Positions 16,659-26,200 of a DNA stretch of 64,000 bases are shown one piece after another; the first letter of the stretch is position 1; each line of letters begins with the position of its first letter. Origin of the DNA: Dyadobacter sp. NIV53 (lineage in GTDB: Bacteria; Bacteroidota; Bacteroidia; Cytophagales; Spirosomataceae); assembly GCF_019711195.1 (NCBI RefSeq), contig NZ_CP081299.1, forward strand, positions 4,808,501 through 4,872,500. Direction: 5' to 3'. The notes under the pieces were generated by a model, which saw only the letters and a list, made by a program, of their open reading frames with translations, was not told where the DNA came from and searched no databases. Position numbers and translations under genes: made by a program.

Positions 16659-18119
16659 TTATTTAGCAAACCAAAGTTTCATTTTCATATCATTTTGTCC
16701 ACCCTGGTTTGTTAAAGCTACTTTGAAGTTAGCAATGTTTAGTGATTCCTCTGAACCAGGGTAAGGCAAACGTGTTGGAATTACATTTTGGTTGGTGTTA
16801 CGTACAGGAGGTGAAAGAGCCGGAATACCAGTCCTGCGGAATTCAGTCCATGCTTCCAGGCCTTGGCCGTAAAGTGCAATCCATTTTTGCTCCATGATCT
16901 GGGTGTAGCCATCTGCTCCACTTTTCAACGCATTGGCAGTTATGTACGCCGTTGGAGCATCCAATTTATATTGGGCAAATGAAGCAGTGATTGCAGCTGC
17001 ATAATTGTCGGCTATAGTTCCTGCTGATGCTACGCCATTGTAAGCAAATTCAGCTTTCAGGAATAATAATTCTGCATAAGTCATGATTACTCCCGGAGCG
17101 GTAGAAGCTACAAAATAACTGCCTACTTTTGATGTTTTAGTAAGTCCCAATGCGGCTGCATCAGAAGAAGACAAGCCATTAGGTACTCCTTTATAAGTAC
17201 CGCCATCAGCCGGTAAATTTGCATAAATGGCAAGTCTTGCATCATTCATGGCCGCTAATTTGTCAACAATCGTTGCACTAATGCGGTGATCATCACGTGT
17301 TTTACGGTTTACATTAACCGGGTTCTGGTTGTTGGTTACATCCGTATAATTTAGCTGAATATTGTCCGCAACCGAAGTCATAACCGGATATTTTGTCGGA
17401 TCACTCAAAATCCTGTTTATTTCAGCTTTCACATCAATAGGTGCGTCTGCTTTATTAAGCATCCGGCTTAATAATTTAAGACTAAGTGAATTGGCGAATT
17501 TTTTCCACTTTGTCATATTTCCGGCGAAAAGAATATCTCCGGCAACAGGCATTGTAGTATTGGTTACGTCAATAGATTCTCCGGCTGTTTTCAGTTCAGC
17601 TATTAATCCGGCGTAAACATCTTTTTGGGCATCGTATGTGGGCAGTAACTGTCCTTCCAGTCCCTGAAGGGCGTCAGTATAGGGAATATCTCCGTAAATA
17701 TCCGTAAGTAAAGAGAATACGTATGAGCGCAAAATTACAGCAACCGCTTTGTAATTGGTATTGCCGGATTCTTCTGCAATTTTATAGACCCGCTGATAAT
17801 CTGCAAGAGATTCTATATAAAATCCCTGCCATCCTGCCGTATATACATCGCTTGATACAGTGTACTGGTCAATATCTGTATACTGGATACGCGCCCAGTG
17901 TTGTGAAAATCCTTCACCTATGTCCATGCCTAATGAGCCGCCTGACACAATGTCTACAGCACTCTGAATACCGTGTGGCAGAAACAGATCGGCGGTACCG
18001 GTAGACGGAGAATTGTTATTTGTATTGATTTCGTCAAAATCTCCTGTGCAAGCTGAAAGGCATAAGATTGAAGCTGCCAGCATTGCTTTGGAACGGAATG
18101 AATAAATGATATTTTTCAT
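16659..18119 (-). CDS. SusD/RagB family outer-membrane lipoprotein
   Basis: A 486-residue lipoprotein with lipobox SAC (Cys at about 24) and the typical mature start TGDFDEINTNNNSPS, the SusD-like_2 pattern. Further family marks are ADYQRVYKIAEESGNTNYKAVAVILRSY split over the TPR-like helices, LTDIYGDIPYTDAL, GDILFAGNMTKWKKFANSLSLKLLSR, and the C-terminal QKWIALYGQGLEAWTEFRRTG. SusD-type proteins sit on the cell surface and capture glycans or peptides for the cognate SusC channel. The gene follows its susC partner by 27 bp on the same strand. No glycoside hydrolase, peptidase, sigma or anti-sigma gene accompanies the pair, so the ligand cannot be inferred. Confidence 0.94.
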   Translation of the reverse strand: MKNIIYSFRSKAMLAASILCLSACTGDFDEINTNNNSPSTGTADLFLPHGIQSAVDIVSGGSLGMDIGEGFSQHWARIQYTDIDQYTVSSDVYTAGWQGFYIESLADYQRVYKIAEESGNTNYKAVAVILRSYVFSLLTDIYGDIPYTDALQGLEGQLLPTYDAQKDVYAGLIAELKTAGESIDVTNTTMPVAGDILFAGNMTKWKKFANSLSLKLLSRMLNKADAPIDVKAEINRILSDPTKYPVMTSVADNIQLNYTDVTNNQNPVNVNRKTRDDHRISATIVDKLAAMNDARLAIYANLPADGGTYKGVPNGLSSSDAAALGLTKTSKVGSYFVASTAPGVIMTYAELLFLKAEFAYNGVASAGTIADNYAAAITASFAQYKLDAPTAYITANALKSGADGYTQIMEQKWIALYGQGLEAWTEFRRTGIPALSPPVRNTNQNVIPTRLPYPGSEESLNIANFKVALTNQGGQNDMKMKLWFAK

Positions 18120-18146
18120 ATTTAAAATCAGTTAGGAAAAAATGGC

Positions 18147-21100
18147 TTATAAATTGAAACTGATGTTGAAACCAACTGATCTTGTTGTTGGGATCTGACC
18201 GTTTTCTATTCCTTGTAAGTTACCATCATTGTAATAGCTTGTTTCAGGATCAATATGTGGCAGGTTGCTGTGCAAAAGAGCAAGATTTCTACCTACAACA
18301 GAGATCGCAATGTCACGGAATGGCAGTTTGTTAAATACTTTACCGGAAAGCATATAAGTCAGTTTTACCTCGCGAAGTTTTACATAACTCGCATCGAAAA
18401 TCGTGTTTTCGTTATTCGTAAGTAGGTAATACTTATGGTGATATTCTTCTGAAGAAATATTTTTCGTGTTAGCCACATAAACCGGGTTGTCCGTTGTTCC
18501 GGTGTTTACAACACCTTCTCCAACAACGCCAGTTTCACGACCGAAAGTGGTTTCTTTTAATACACCTGTGTAACGTCCTACATTGATAGACTGTGAGAAA
18601 ATATCTCCGCCATGTTTGATATCGATCAAAGTACCCAAAGAGAAGTTTTTGTATCTGAAAGTATTTGAAATACCACCGATCCAGTCTGGAGTAAAACTGC
18701 CTAGTACGCGGCTTACAGGATCGATCATTGGATAACCCTGTGCATCATAAACTACCTGTCCGTCCGGGGCACGTAAAAATCCTTTTCCGAAGAAAGTACC
18801 ATAAGGCTGTCCTACACGTGCTTCAACAGACAATCCACGGAAAGCACTGGTAGTAGTTGCCTGAGTTAAGGCATTGTAGCTGGTATTCAGCTGATAGGTT
18901 GTGAGGCCTTCACTAAGTGAAATAACTTTGTTTTTATTTTTTGCCCAGTTCACCGCAATATCCCATTGGAAAGAAGTTGTTTTAACGGGTGTAGCAGTAA
19001 GCTGAAGTTCAACACCTGAGTTCTTGATTTTTCCTGCATTCAGAAGTTTGGATAGATAACCTGTTGCATTGGAAACGTTTACGTTAAGGATCTGATCTGA
19101 GGATACCTTATTGTAATAAGTCAGGTCAATTCCAACTCTGTTTTGCCAAAGTCTTACATCTGCACCCACTTCATATGAAGCAGTAATTTCAGGTTTTAAC
19201 TCGGCATTAAGTAAAGCATTGCTTTCTGACAGGGCAGGAGTGCTTCCCCATGGATTTTCATATTTGTATGTGCTTTTCAACATGTAAGGATCTGTATCAT
19301 TACCAACCTGTGCCACACCAGCACGTATTTTGGCAAATGATAGTACCGATGATTTAATGTCGAACATGTCAGATAAGATCGCACTTACCGAAGCAGATGG
19401 GTAGAAGTACGATCTGTTGTTTGATGGCAATGTACTCGACCAGTCATTTCTGGCTGTAAGATCTAGAAAAAGGTAGTTTCTGAAACCTAAGTTTGCAGAA
19501 GCGTAAAGGCTGTTCACTGTTTTCTCAATTGAGCTGTTTTCTACAACCGGTCTCTGACGCGAATTTCCAAGGTTGAATACTCTTGGTATAGAAAGCTCAG
19601 TAGCTCCCATGTAATTTCTTTGAGCGAAATAAGTTCTGTGGTTTCCTCCTACGTTGGCAGTAACATCAAAATCTCCGAATTTTTTTGTTGCATTCAGCAA
19701 GAAGTCAGAATTGGATTCCCGAACAAATATTACTTCTTCGTTATATGCATCGTACAATGTAGTAGTTCCGATTGTTGCCTGGCGGGCAGCAGTTTTTGAT
19801 TGACGGCGATCCGTGTAAAAGTCAGTTCCTGATCTTCCTGTCAAAGTAAGCCAGTCAGTAAATTTGTACGTTGCAGCAAGGTTTCCATATAAACGGTCAC
19901 GTTCGTTTGCTTTGGTACTTTCGTTCAGCAGGTAATATGGATTTGTCCAGTAGTTGTCGTTCCAGTTATTCTGGTAAATGCTGCCTGGTTTTTTGTAGGT
20001 AGTCAATGAATTCATATCAACCTGACGGCCAAACCAGATGAAGTATAAACCGAAGTTATTACGGTTATCACTGCCATCTTTTACATAATTACCAGTTGCA
20101 CGTATGTTCAGTTTTTTGGTCAGGTTCCAGCCTGCATTCAAAGACACAGTACGGCGTTTGTAATTGGTATTAGGCAAAATACCCGATGCCTGATCCAGAT
20201 TAGTAAAAGACAAGCGGAAATCACCTTTGTCATTTCCACCGGTAACGGCTACACTGTTAGTGTATGTTTTTCCGGTTTGATAAAATTGGTTTACATTGTC
20301 AGGATTTGCGATCCATGGAGTTGGTGTCCGGGTTCCGTCTGCTGCAATTGGAGAATTAAATTGAGGAATTAACTGACCATCCAGTTTAGGTCCCCAGCTT
20401 TCATCCACACCGTCGCCAACGCCTCCTCCTTTACCATCTACATAAGAGAATTTTCCTCCTGTACCCTGGCCATATTCATTTTGCCATTCCGGCTGACGGA
20501 ACGGGCTGTCAAAAGAAGTGTTAGTATTAAATGAAACACCAATTCCTTTTGATCCTTTTCCGGATTTGGTCGTGATCAAAACAACACCATTTGCACCACG
20601 TGAACCATATAATGCAGCAGCACTTGGCCCTCTCAATACGTTAACGGATTCTACATCGTCCGGATTAATAGATCCGGCAGCATTACCATAATCCACACCT
20701 GTTCCGGAACCGTAGTTACTGTTGTCAATAGGTAAACCGTCCACTACAAACAATGGCTGGTTATTGCTGCCGATAGAACTTGCTCCGCGAATGATCATAC
20801 GCGAAGAAGATCCCGGCGCACCGTTCGAGTTAGTAACCTGAACACCAGCCAGTCTTCCCGAAAGTGAGTTAACCAGGTTGGTTTCGCGAGCTTGTGTAAG
20901 CGCTTTTCCGCTTACTTCCTGTACAGCATAACCCAGTGCTTTTTTCTCACGGGCAATACCCAGGGCAGTTACAACAATTTCATTGAACTGGGTAGCATCT
21001 TCTTCCAGTACAATTTCAAATACTGTTTTAGAACCTACTGCAATTTCAGTGGATTTGTAGCCGATAAACGAGACAACCAGAGTAGAATTGGCGGGAGCAT

Positions 21101-21287
21101 TCAGTGTAAAATCACCGTTGGCGTCGGTAGTGCTTCCGCGGCTGCTTCCCTTCAGCAAAATGCTGGCTCCTGGCAAAGCGCTGTTCCCGGCTAACACTTT
21201 CCCTTTAATGTTGAGGTCCTGTCCGTAGCTAACTCCGGCGAGCAGCAATAAAACCGACAGATAACCTAACGTAAAAAATTTTCTCAT
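18147..21287 (-). CDS. SusC/RagA family TonB-linked outer-membrane channel
   Basis: A 1046-residue TonB-dependent transporter. It has a signal peptide (ends SYGQ), a carboxypeptidase-regulatory-like domain (about 25-105: IKGKVLAGNSALPGASILLKG, GDFTLNAPANSTLVVSFIGY), then the plug with QVSGKALTQARETNLVNSL, SIGSNNQPLFVVDGLPID and VLRGPSAAALYGSRGANGVV, and a 22-strand barrel ending RSVGFNISFNL. No extra N-terminal STN domain is present, so it is not of the trans-envelope signalling type. With the SusD lipoprotein encoded downstream it forms a surface uptake complex energised by TonB-ExbBD. Upstream lies a 570-bp AT-rich gap holding the divergent thrA promoter. Confidence 0.96.
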   Translation of the reverse strand: MRKFFTLGYLSVLLLLAGVSYGQDLNIKGKVLAGNSALPGASILLKGSSRGSTTDANGDFTLNAPANSTLVVSFIGYKSTEIAVGSKTVFEIVLEEDATQFNEIVVTALGIAREKKALGYAVQEVSGKALTQARETNLVNSLSGRLAGVQVTNSNGAPGSSSRMIIRGASSIGSNNQPLFVVDGLPIDNSNYGSGTGVDYGNAAGSINPDDVESVNVLRGPSAAALYGSRGANGVVLITTKSGKGSKGIGVSFNTNTSFDSPFRQPEWQNEYGQGTGGKFSYVDGKGGGVGDGVDESWGPKLDGQLIPQFNSPIAADGTRTPTPWIANPDNVNQFYQTGKTYTNSVAVTGGNDKGDFRLSFTNLDQASGILPNTNYKRRTVSLNAGWNLTKKLNIRATGNYVKDGSDNRNNFGLYFIWFGRQVDMNSLTTYKKPGSIYQNNWNDNYWTNPYYLLNESTKANERDRLYGNLAATYKFTDWLTLTGRSGTDFYTDRRQSKTAARQATIGTTTLYDAYNEEVIFVRESNSDFLLNATKKFGDFDVTANVGGNHRTYFAQRNYMGATELSIPRVFNLGNSRQRPVVENSSIEKTVNSLYASANLGFRNYLFLDLTARNDWSSTLPSNNRSYFYPSASVSAILSDMFDIKSSVLSFAKIRAGVAQVGNDTDPYMLKSTYKYENPWGSTPALSESNALLNAELKPEITASYEVGADVRLWQNRVGIDLTYYNKVSSDQILNVNVSNATGYLSKLLNAGKIKNSGVELQLTATPVKTTSFQWDIAVNWAKNKNKVISLSEGLTTYQLNTSYNALTQATTTSAFRGLSVEARVGQPYGTFFGKGFLRAPDGQVVYDAQGYPMIDPVSRVLGSFTPDWIGGISNTFRYKNFSLGTLIDIKHGGDIFSQSINVGRYTGVLKETTFGRETGVVGEGVVNTGTTDNPVYVANTKNISSEEYHHKYYLLTNNENTIFDASYVKLREVKLTYMLSGKVFNKLPFRDIAISVVGRNLALLHSNLPHIDPETSYYNDGNLQGIENGQIPTTRSVGFNISFNL

Positions 21288-21784
21288 AATTGGGTTAATA
21301 AGGAGTGATAGATATATAAATATTTAAAGGTTGCTGAATTTGCCAGGTAGTATTTCGAAACCCCTGAACATCTCCAAATTGTATTCTGCGAATTGTAGTC
21401 TCGGTATTATATATGGTCAGAGGAATACAACGAAGCGATAAAATTATATTTGTCTGCGATTAAAACAAAATTAAATTTCAATATAATTAAAAATTACATA
21501 ATTAAAGTTTAGAAAGTTATGTTTTTGTAAAATATTATCTACATAAATAGCCATTTATTCAAAATATAATATTTTTTAACTATTTATTCATATTGAAGAA
21601 TTTGATTTTGAATAAAACCAATAAGAACGATAAATAGGATTTATTGCTGTTTGTGTTGATAATGAGGATTTTTATTGATGCAGATTTTTCTAATTTCCTG
21701 TTGAGCATGCTGGTTTTGAAGCAGAGCAAACAGTATAACACGTGGTTTTACTTGAGTGGATGAAGCTTGCAGCATTTGAATTGC
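21288..21784. other. AT-rich intergenic region between susC and thrA
   Basis: About 500 bp of strongly AT-rich DNA between divergent genes, with no convincing open frame, RNA gene or long repeat. On the minus strand TAATTTTG (21473-21466) is a possible -7 box for susC, about 180 bp from its start; no matching -33 element is evident. A plus-strand TATATTTG also occurs at 21446. Confidence 0.5.
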
Positions 21785-21792
21785 TATATTTG
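21785..21792 (+). promoter_or_regulatory. -7 box TATATTTG for thrA
   Basis: Exact TAnnTTTG match 70 bp upstream of the thrA ATG. The leader behind it holds a small hairpin, TGGCT-GTG-AGCCA (about 21811-21823). No threonine/isoleucine-rich leader peptide was seen. Confidence 0.45.
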
Positions 21793-21861
21793 CACCTGAT
21801 TTAAAAGAGGTGGCTGTGAGCCATTTATTTAGTAACTGCGGTAATTCGAATATAGCTTTAA

Positions 21862-24320
21862 ATGAAGGTTCTCAAATTTGGCGGCACGTCTGTCGGTTCT
21901 GTTGATAGTATCAAAACAGTAATAAGTATTCTTGAAAATAACCTGGCAAACGGCGAACGGATTGCTGTTGTTTTCTCGGCCATGGGAGGTGTTACCAACC
22001 GGTTGATAGAAATCGGTAAGATGGCAGCAGCCGGAAACGCAGAATATATTGAATTTCTGAAAGTGGTGGAAGAACGTCACTTCGCAATTGTGCGCGGAAT
22101 GATCAACGTCAAAAACCAGAGCAGTACTTTTGCTGCGGTGAGAGGCCTTTTCAATGAACTGGGTGATATTTTAAAAGGTGTTTCCTGGATAAAAGAACTT
22201 TCGGAAAGGACGCTGGACCTGATCATGAGTTTTGGTGAAAGGCTTTCTACGCTGGTTATTACTGAAATTTTGAAAAGCAAAGGTGTAACTGCAGAATTTT
22301 GCGATGCTCGTAACATCATTCATACGGATGCTATGTATGGAATGGGCGATGTGGATTTTGAAATAACGAATCATCAGATTCTGGAATATTTTGCCAAAAC
22401 TTCTGCCCTGCAATGTGTAACAGGCTTCATTGCGTCTACCGCCAGAAGGCATAACAACTACTTTGGGACGTGGTGGTTCTGATTATACTGCATCTATTAT
22501 TGCAGCGGCTCTGGATGCGGATGTGATTGAAATCTGGACGGACGTAGATGGTATGATGACGGCCGATCCAAGAAAAGTTACCAATGCTTTTACCATTCCC
22601 TCCATATCCTATGCTGAGGCAATGGAGCTTTCGCACTTTGGTGCCAAGGTGATTTATCCGCCAAGTTTACAGCCTGCTTTTGCAAAAAACATTACTTTAA
22701 AAGTACTCAATACATTCAATGTTGATTTTATTGGAACCTATGTCCAGAAGTCGGCAGACAAAAAGGAATATGCCATCACCGGTATTTCTTCTATTGATGA
22801 AATTGCGCTGGTCAATATTCAGGGAAGTGGAATGATTGGCGTTGCAGGGATTTCAGGGCGTCTTTTTACTGCGTTGTCCAACAATGCAATCAGTGTCATT
22901 TTAATTTCCCAGGCCTCGTCCGAGCATTCAATTTGTTTTTCTATTGATCCTAAAAATGCACAGCGAGCCAGTGAAGTCCTGGAAAAGGAATTTGCCAGCG
23001 AAATCACACACGGATATATTGACAGCATTTCTATTGAAAAGAATTTGTCCATCATTGCCATTGTTGGTGAAGGAATGAAAAAAAGTACGGGTGTTTCCGG
23101 TAAGCTTTTTTCTGTTCTGGGTAAAAACGGTATCAATGTAGTGGCTACAGCGCAAGGGATCTTCCGAGTTGAATATATCCGTTGTCATTGCCAAAAGTGA
23201 TTTATCCAAAGCTTTGAATGCCATTCATGGCGTTTTCTTTCAGTCAGAAACGCGTTCACTCAACTTGTTTATTGTTGGTGTAGGGTTGATTGGCGGTACA
23301 TTACTGGGACAAATAAGAAATCAGACTAAATATCTGCAGGAAGAAAAACTGCTGAACCTAAACATTGCCGGTCTTTCAAATACGAAAAAAATGCTTCTGG
23401 ATTCCGGTGGAATTTCTCCTGAAAACTGGCGTGACCGCGTGATGGATGAAGGTGTAAAAACCAGCTTGCCAGCTTTCGTACAGCGCATGATTGAGCTGAA
23501 CCTTCCCAATAGTGTTTTTGTAGACTGTACTTCTGATAAGGACATTGTGCAGTATTATAATATGTTGCTTGATGCCAGCATATCGGTCGTAACGCCTAAT
23601 AAGGTAGCCAATTCAGGTTCTTATGCTGAATATATTTCTTTACAGCGCACGGCATTAAAGAGAGGTGTAAAGTTCTTGTACGAAACCAATGTAGGTGCCG
23701 GGCTTCCTATTATCAATACCATTCAGGGATTAATGGCAAGCGGAGATAAATTTTTGAAAATTGAGGCTATTCTGTCTGGTACACTTTCATTTATATTTAA
23801 TTCATTCGGTCCTGGGGTTCGTTTTGCAGACGTTGTAAAAGAAGCCAAACTAAAAGGTTTTACAGAACCTGATCCAAGAGAAGACCTGAGCGGAGCCGAT
23901 GTTGCGCGTAAAATATTAATTCTTGCCAGGGAAGTAGGTATTCCGCTTGAATCAGAAGAAGTACAGGTTACCCAATTGTTACCTGCAAATTGTTTGTCCG
24001 CGTCCACAGTCGATGATTTTTTTGATGAACTGGTCATTTCAGATCAGTATTTTGCCACAATGCAGTCTGATGCAGAGGCAAAAGGCGAAAAGCTACGTTT
24101 CATAGCTACATTGGAAGACGGAAAAGCAGTAGTTCAACTCAGGACAGTGGATGCCCAGCATCCTTTTTATACACTTTCAGGAAGCGATAATATTGTTTCA
24201 TTTACAACAGAAAGATATAAAGACCGGCCGTTGGTAATCAAAGGCCCGGGAGCCGGTGCAGAAGTTACAGCGTCAGGCGTATTTGCGGATATTATGAGTA
24301 TAAGTAGTTATTTGGGGTAG
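21862..24320 (+). pseudogene. thrA: Bifunctional aspartokinase/homoserine dehydrogenase I, two frameshifts
   Basis: Three overlapping frames together encode the whole 818-residue ThrA. Piece 1 (21862 to about 22441) starts MKVLKFGGTSVGS, the aspartokinase signature. Piece 2 continues EGITTTLGRGGSDYTASIIA and the ACT regulatory region. Piece 3 (about 23161-24320) carries NISVVIAKSDLSKAL and the homoserine dehydrogenase NAD site LFIVGVGLIGGTLLG, ending EVTASGVFADIMSISSYLG. Each joint is a +1 shift that one base removal repairs: near 22441 (ACCGCCAGAAGG should read as T-P-E-G) and near 23160 (GGGATCTTCC should read G-S-S). The enzyme phosphorylates aspartate and reduces aspartate semialdehyde, steps 1 and 3 to threonine. 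Residues outside the joints are well conserved, so sequencing error or very recent damage is likely. thrB follows. Confidence 0.85.
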
Positions 24321-24473
24321 AAGGCAGAAGGTTCACGATGAGTAAAATAAGCGCACGCCGCGTGATTTAAGACGCAGAAAGCACTAAGTTATTGATCTTC
24401 TCTCTCTGCGTTCTCTGCGAAAATCTCTTGTTACTCTGCATATACTTTTAAAGAAATAATAATTTTTTTTACA

Positions 24474-25412
24474 GTGAATTATATAAAAGCTTTTGCGCCT
24501 GCAACAGTAGCCAATGTGTCCTGCGGGTTCGATATTTTTGGTTTTGCAATAGAAGAACCAGGAGATGTGGTAGAAATACACCGCATTGATAAGCCAGGAA
24601 TTGTAATCAAAGATATTACTGGCGATGAAGGAAGATTACCCCGAACCGCCGAGAAAAATGCAGTGACGGTGGTCATGCTTCATTTGCTGAAACATCTGGG
24701 TATTACAGACCTTGGGTGTGAGGTGACTTTACATAAGAATATGCCACTGGGAAGCGGGATGGGGTCCAGTGCGGCCAGTGCGGTGGCAGGCGTTGTAGCT
24801 ATGAACGAGCTGTTAGGCAATCCGCTGAGCAGAGGAGAACTTCTTCGCTTTGCTATGGAAGGTGAACGGATGGCTTCCGGATCGGCGCATGCTGATAATG
24901 TTGGCCCATCGCTTTTGGGCGGTTTCGTCGTCATCAGAAGTTATGATCCATTGGATATATTTTCTATTCCTGTACCGTCTGATCTTTGTTGTACGCTGGT
25001 TCATCCTGATATTGAGATTAATACCAAGGATGCAAGATATATTTTGCGTAACGAAGTGTCCCTCAAAAATACGATTGCCCAGATGGGAAATGTTGCAGGT
25101 CTGGTAGCAGGATTAATGAAATCTGATTATGACCTGATCGGCCGTTCTATGGTTGATGTCATTATTGAACCTGTAAGATCTATATTGATACCAGCATTTA
25201 GTGAAGTGAAAAATGCCGCTATTAGTAACGGCGCTTTGGGCTGTAGCATCTCAGGTTCAGGGCCATCTATGTTTGCTTTGAGCAGGGGAATGGAAAATGC
25301 GCAGAAGGTGGGCGAAGCCATGAAGCAAACATTTGCAGGCGTAGGAATTGATTCAAGTACACATTTATCAGTAATTAACCAGGGTGGGGCAGTGGTTTTG
25401 GAAAGAGGTTAA
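24474..25412 (+). CDS. thrB: Homoserine kinase
   Basis: A 312-residue GHMP-family kinase starting with GTG at 24474 (MNYIKAFAPATVANVSCGFD). The ATP-binding glycine/serine loop PLGSGMGSSAASAVAG is near residues 84-99, and the C-terminal GALGCSISGSGPSMFAL motif is present. It phosphorylates homoserine to O-phosphohomoserine, the step after ThrA in threonine synthesis. It lies 153 bp downstream of thrA on the same strand, consistent with a thr operon. No thrC follows within the window; an IscA-type gene comes next. A purine-rich tract follows its stop codon. Confidence 0.95.
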   Translation: MNYIKAFAPATVANVSCGFDIFGFAIEEPGDVVEIHRIDKPGIVIKDITGDEGRLPRTAEKNAVTVVMLHLLKHLGITDLGCEVTLHKNMPLGSGMGSSAASAVAGVVAMNELLGNPLSRGELLRFAMEGERMASGSAHADNVGPSLLGGFVVIRSYDPLDIFSIPVPSDLCCTLVHPDIEINTKDARYILRNEVSLKNTIAQMGNVAGLVAGLMKSDYDLIGRSMVDVIIEPVRSILIPAFSEVKNAAISNGALGCSISGSGPSMFALSRGMENAQKVGEAMKQTFAGVGIDSSTHLSVINQGGAVVLERG

Positions 25413-25592
25413 GGGAGGAATGGAAAAAGGGGTATTGGTAAAAAGGGGGAAGGGTTAAAGGAGGAAAGCTTAAAGGGATTATTGTTGACAGGAAAAAACC
25501 TCTTGTAACGAGTGATCCTTTTTTGCCTTTTGATGAACTTTCTTAAATGTTTAAGACGTTTACAACTTGCAAGTATAAAAAATAAAACGATT

Positions 25593-25919
25593 ATGGTAAC
25601 GGTAAGCGAAACAGCCAAAAATAAAATTGTAGAATTACGTCAGGCAGATGGTCATCAGGATGATTATCAAATCCGGGTGGGTGTTTTAGGTGGCGGATGT
25701 TCAGGTCTTACTTATAATCTTGAATTTAATTCTGATACCAAACCTACTGACATGATTTTTGAAGATAAGGGTGTCAAAATCATTGTTGATAAAAAAAGTA
25801 TATTATATCTCGCAGGTACCATTCTTGATTTTTCTGATGGCCTTAATGGCAAGGGATTCCAGTTTGTAAATCCTAATGCTACAAGAACCTGCGGCTGCGG
25901 TGAAAGTTTTGCCGTTTAA
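25593..25919 (+). CDS. Iron-sulfur assembly protein, HesB/IscA/SufA family
   Basis: The start is set at ATG 25593, giving a normal 108-residue A-type carrier (MVTVSETAKNKIVELRQ); the longer frame from 25512 adds 27 non-conserved residues. The three conserved cysteines are present: GGGCSGLTYNL (about residue 42) and the pair in TRTCGCGESF near the C-terminus. These proteins carry Fe-S clusters or iron to apo-proteins in the cytosol. The gene is not inside a suf or isc operon here. A good terminator (25947) follows. The C-terminal ending SFAV matches SufA/ErpA-type proteins; which subgroup cannot be decided by eye. Confidence 0.93.
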   Translation: MVTVSETAKNKIVELRQADGHQDDYQIRVGVLGGGCSGLTYNLEFNSDTKPTDMIFEDKGVKIIVDKKSILYLAGTILDFSDGLNGKGFQFVNPNATRTCGCGESFAV

Positions 25920-25946
25920 AAAAATATCCTATTACGTATTGAAGCA

Positions 25947-25974
25947 GCGTGGTGAGTTTTCATCACGCTTTTTT
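25947..25974 (+). terminator. Rho-independent terminator after the IscA-type gene
   Basis: GCGTGGTGA-GTTT-TCATCACGC followed by TTTTTT: a 9-bp stem with one G-T pair, tetraloop and T-run, 27 bp after the stop codon. Confidence 0.88.
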
Positions 25975-26200
25975 GTGCCCATCTGTTAAATTTGCCAACA
26001 CCAGGCGTGTGCTCATAAAAGTTACCAAATCTTTATCCTAACAGATATAAAGCCGGGATAGTATATTTTCATTATTTTATTGTTTTTTTGTGTCTCCAAG
26101 CATGAAAGACTAACAATGCGGGAGCCAGATGGAATTTGATCCGTTTTTGTTGCTCGGATATCTAGCTATACATTCTTTTTATTTATACAAACAACTTTTA

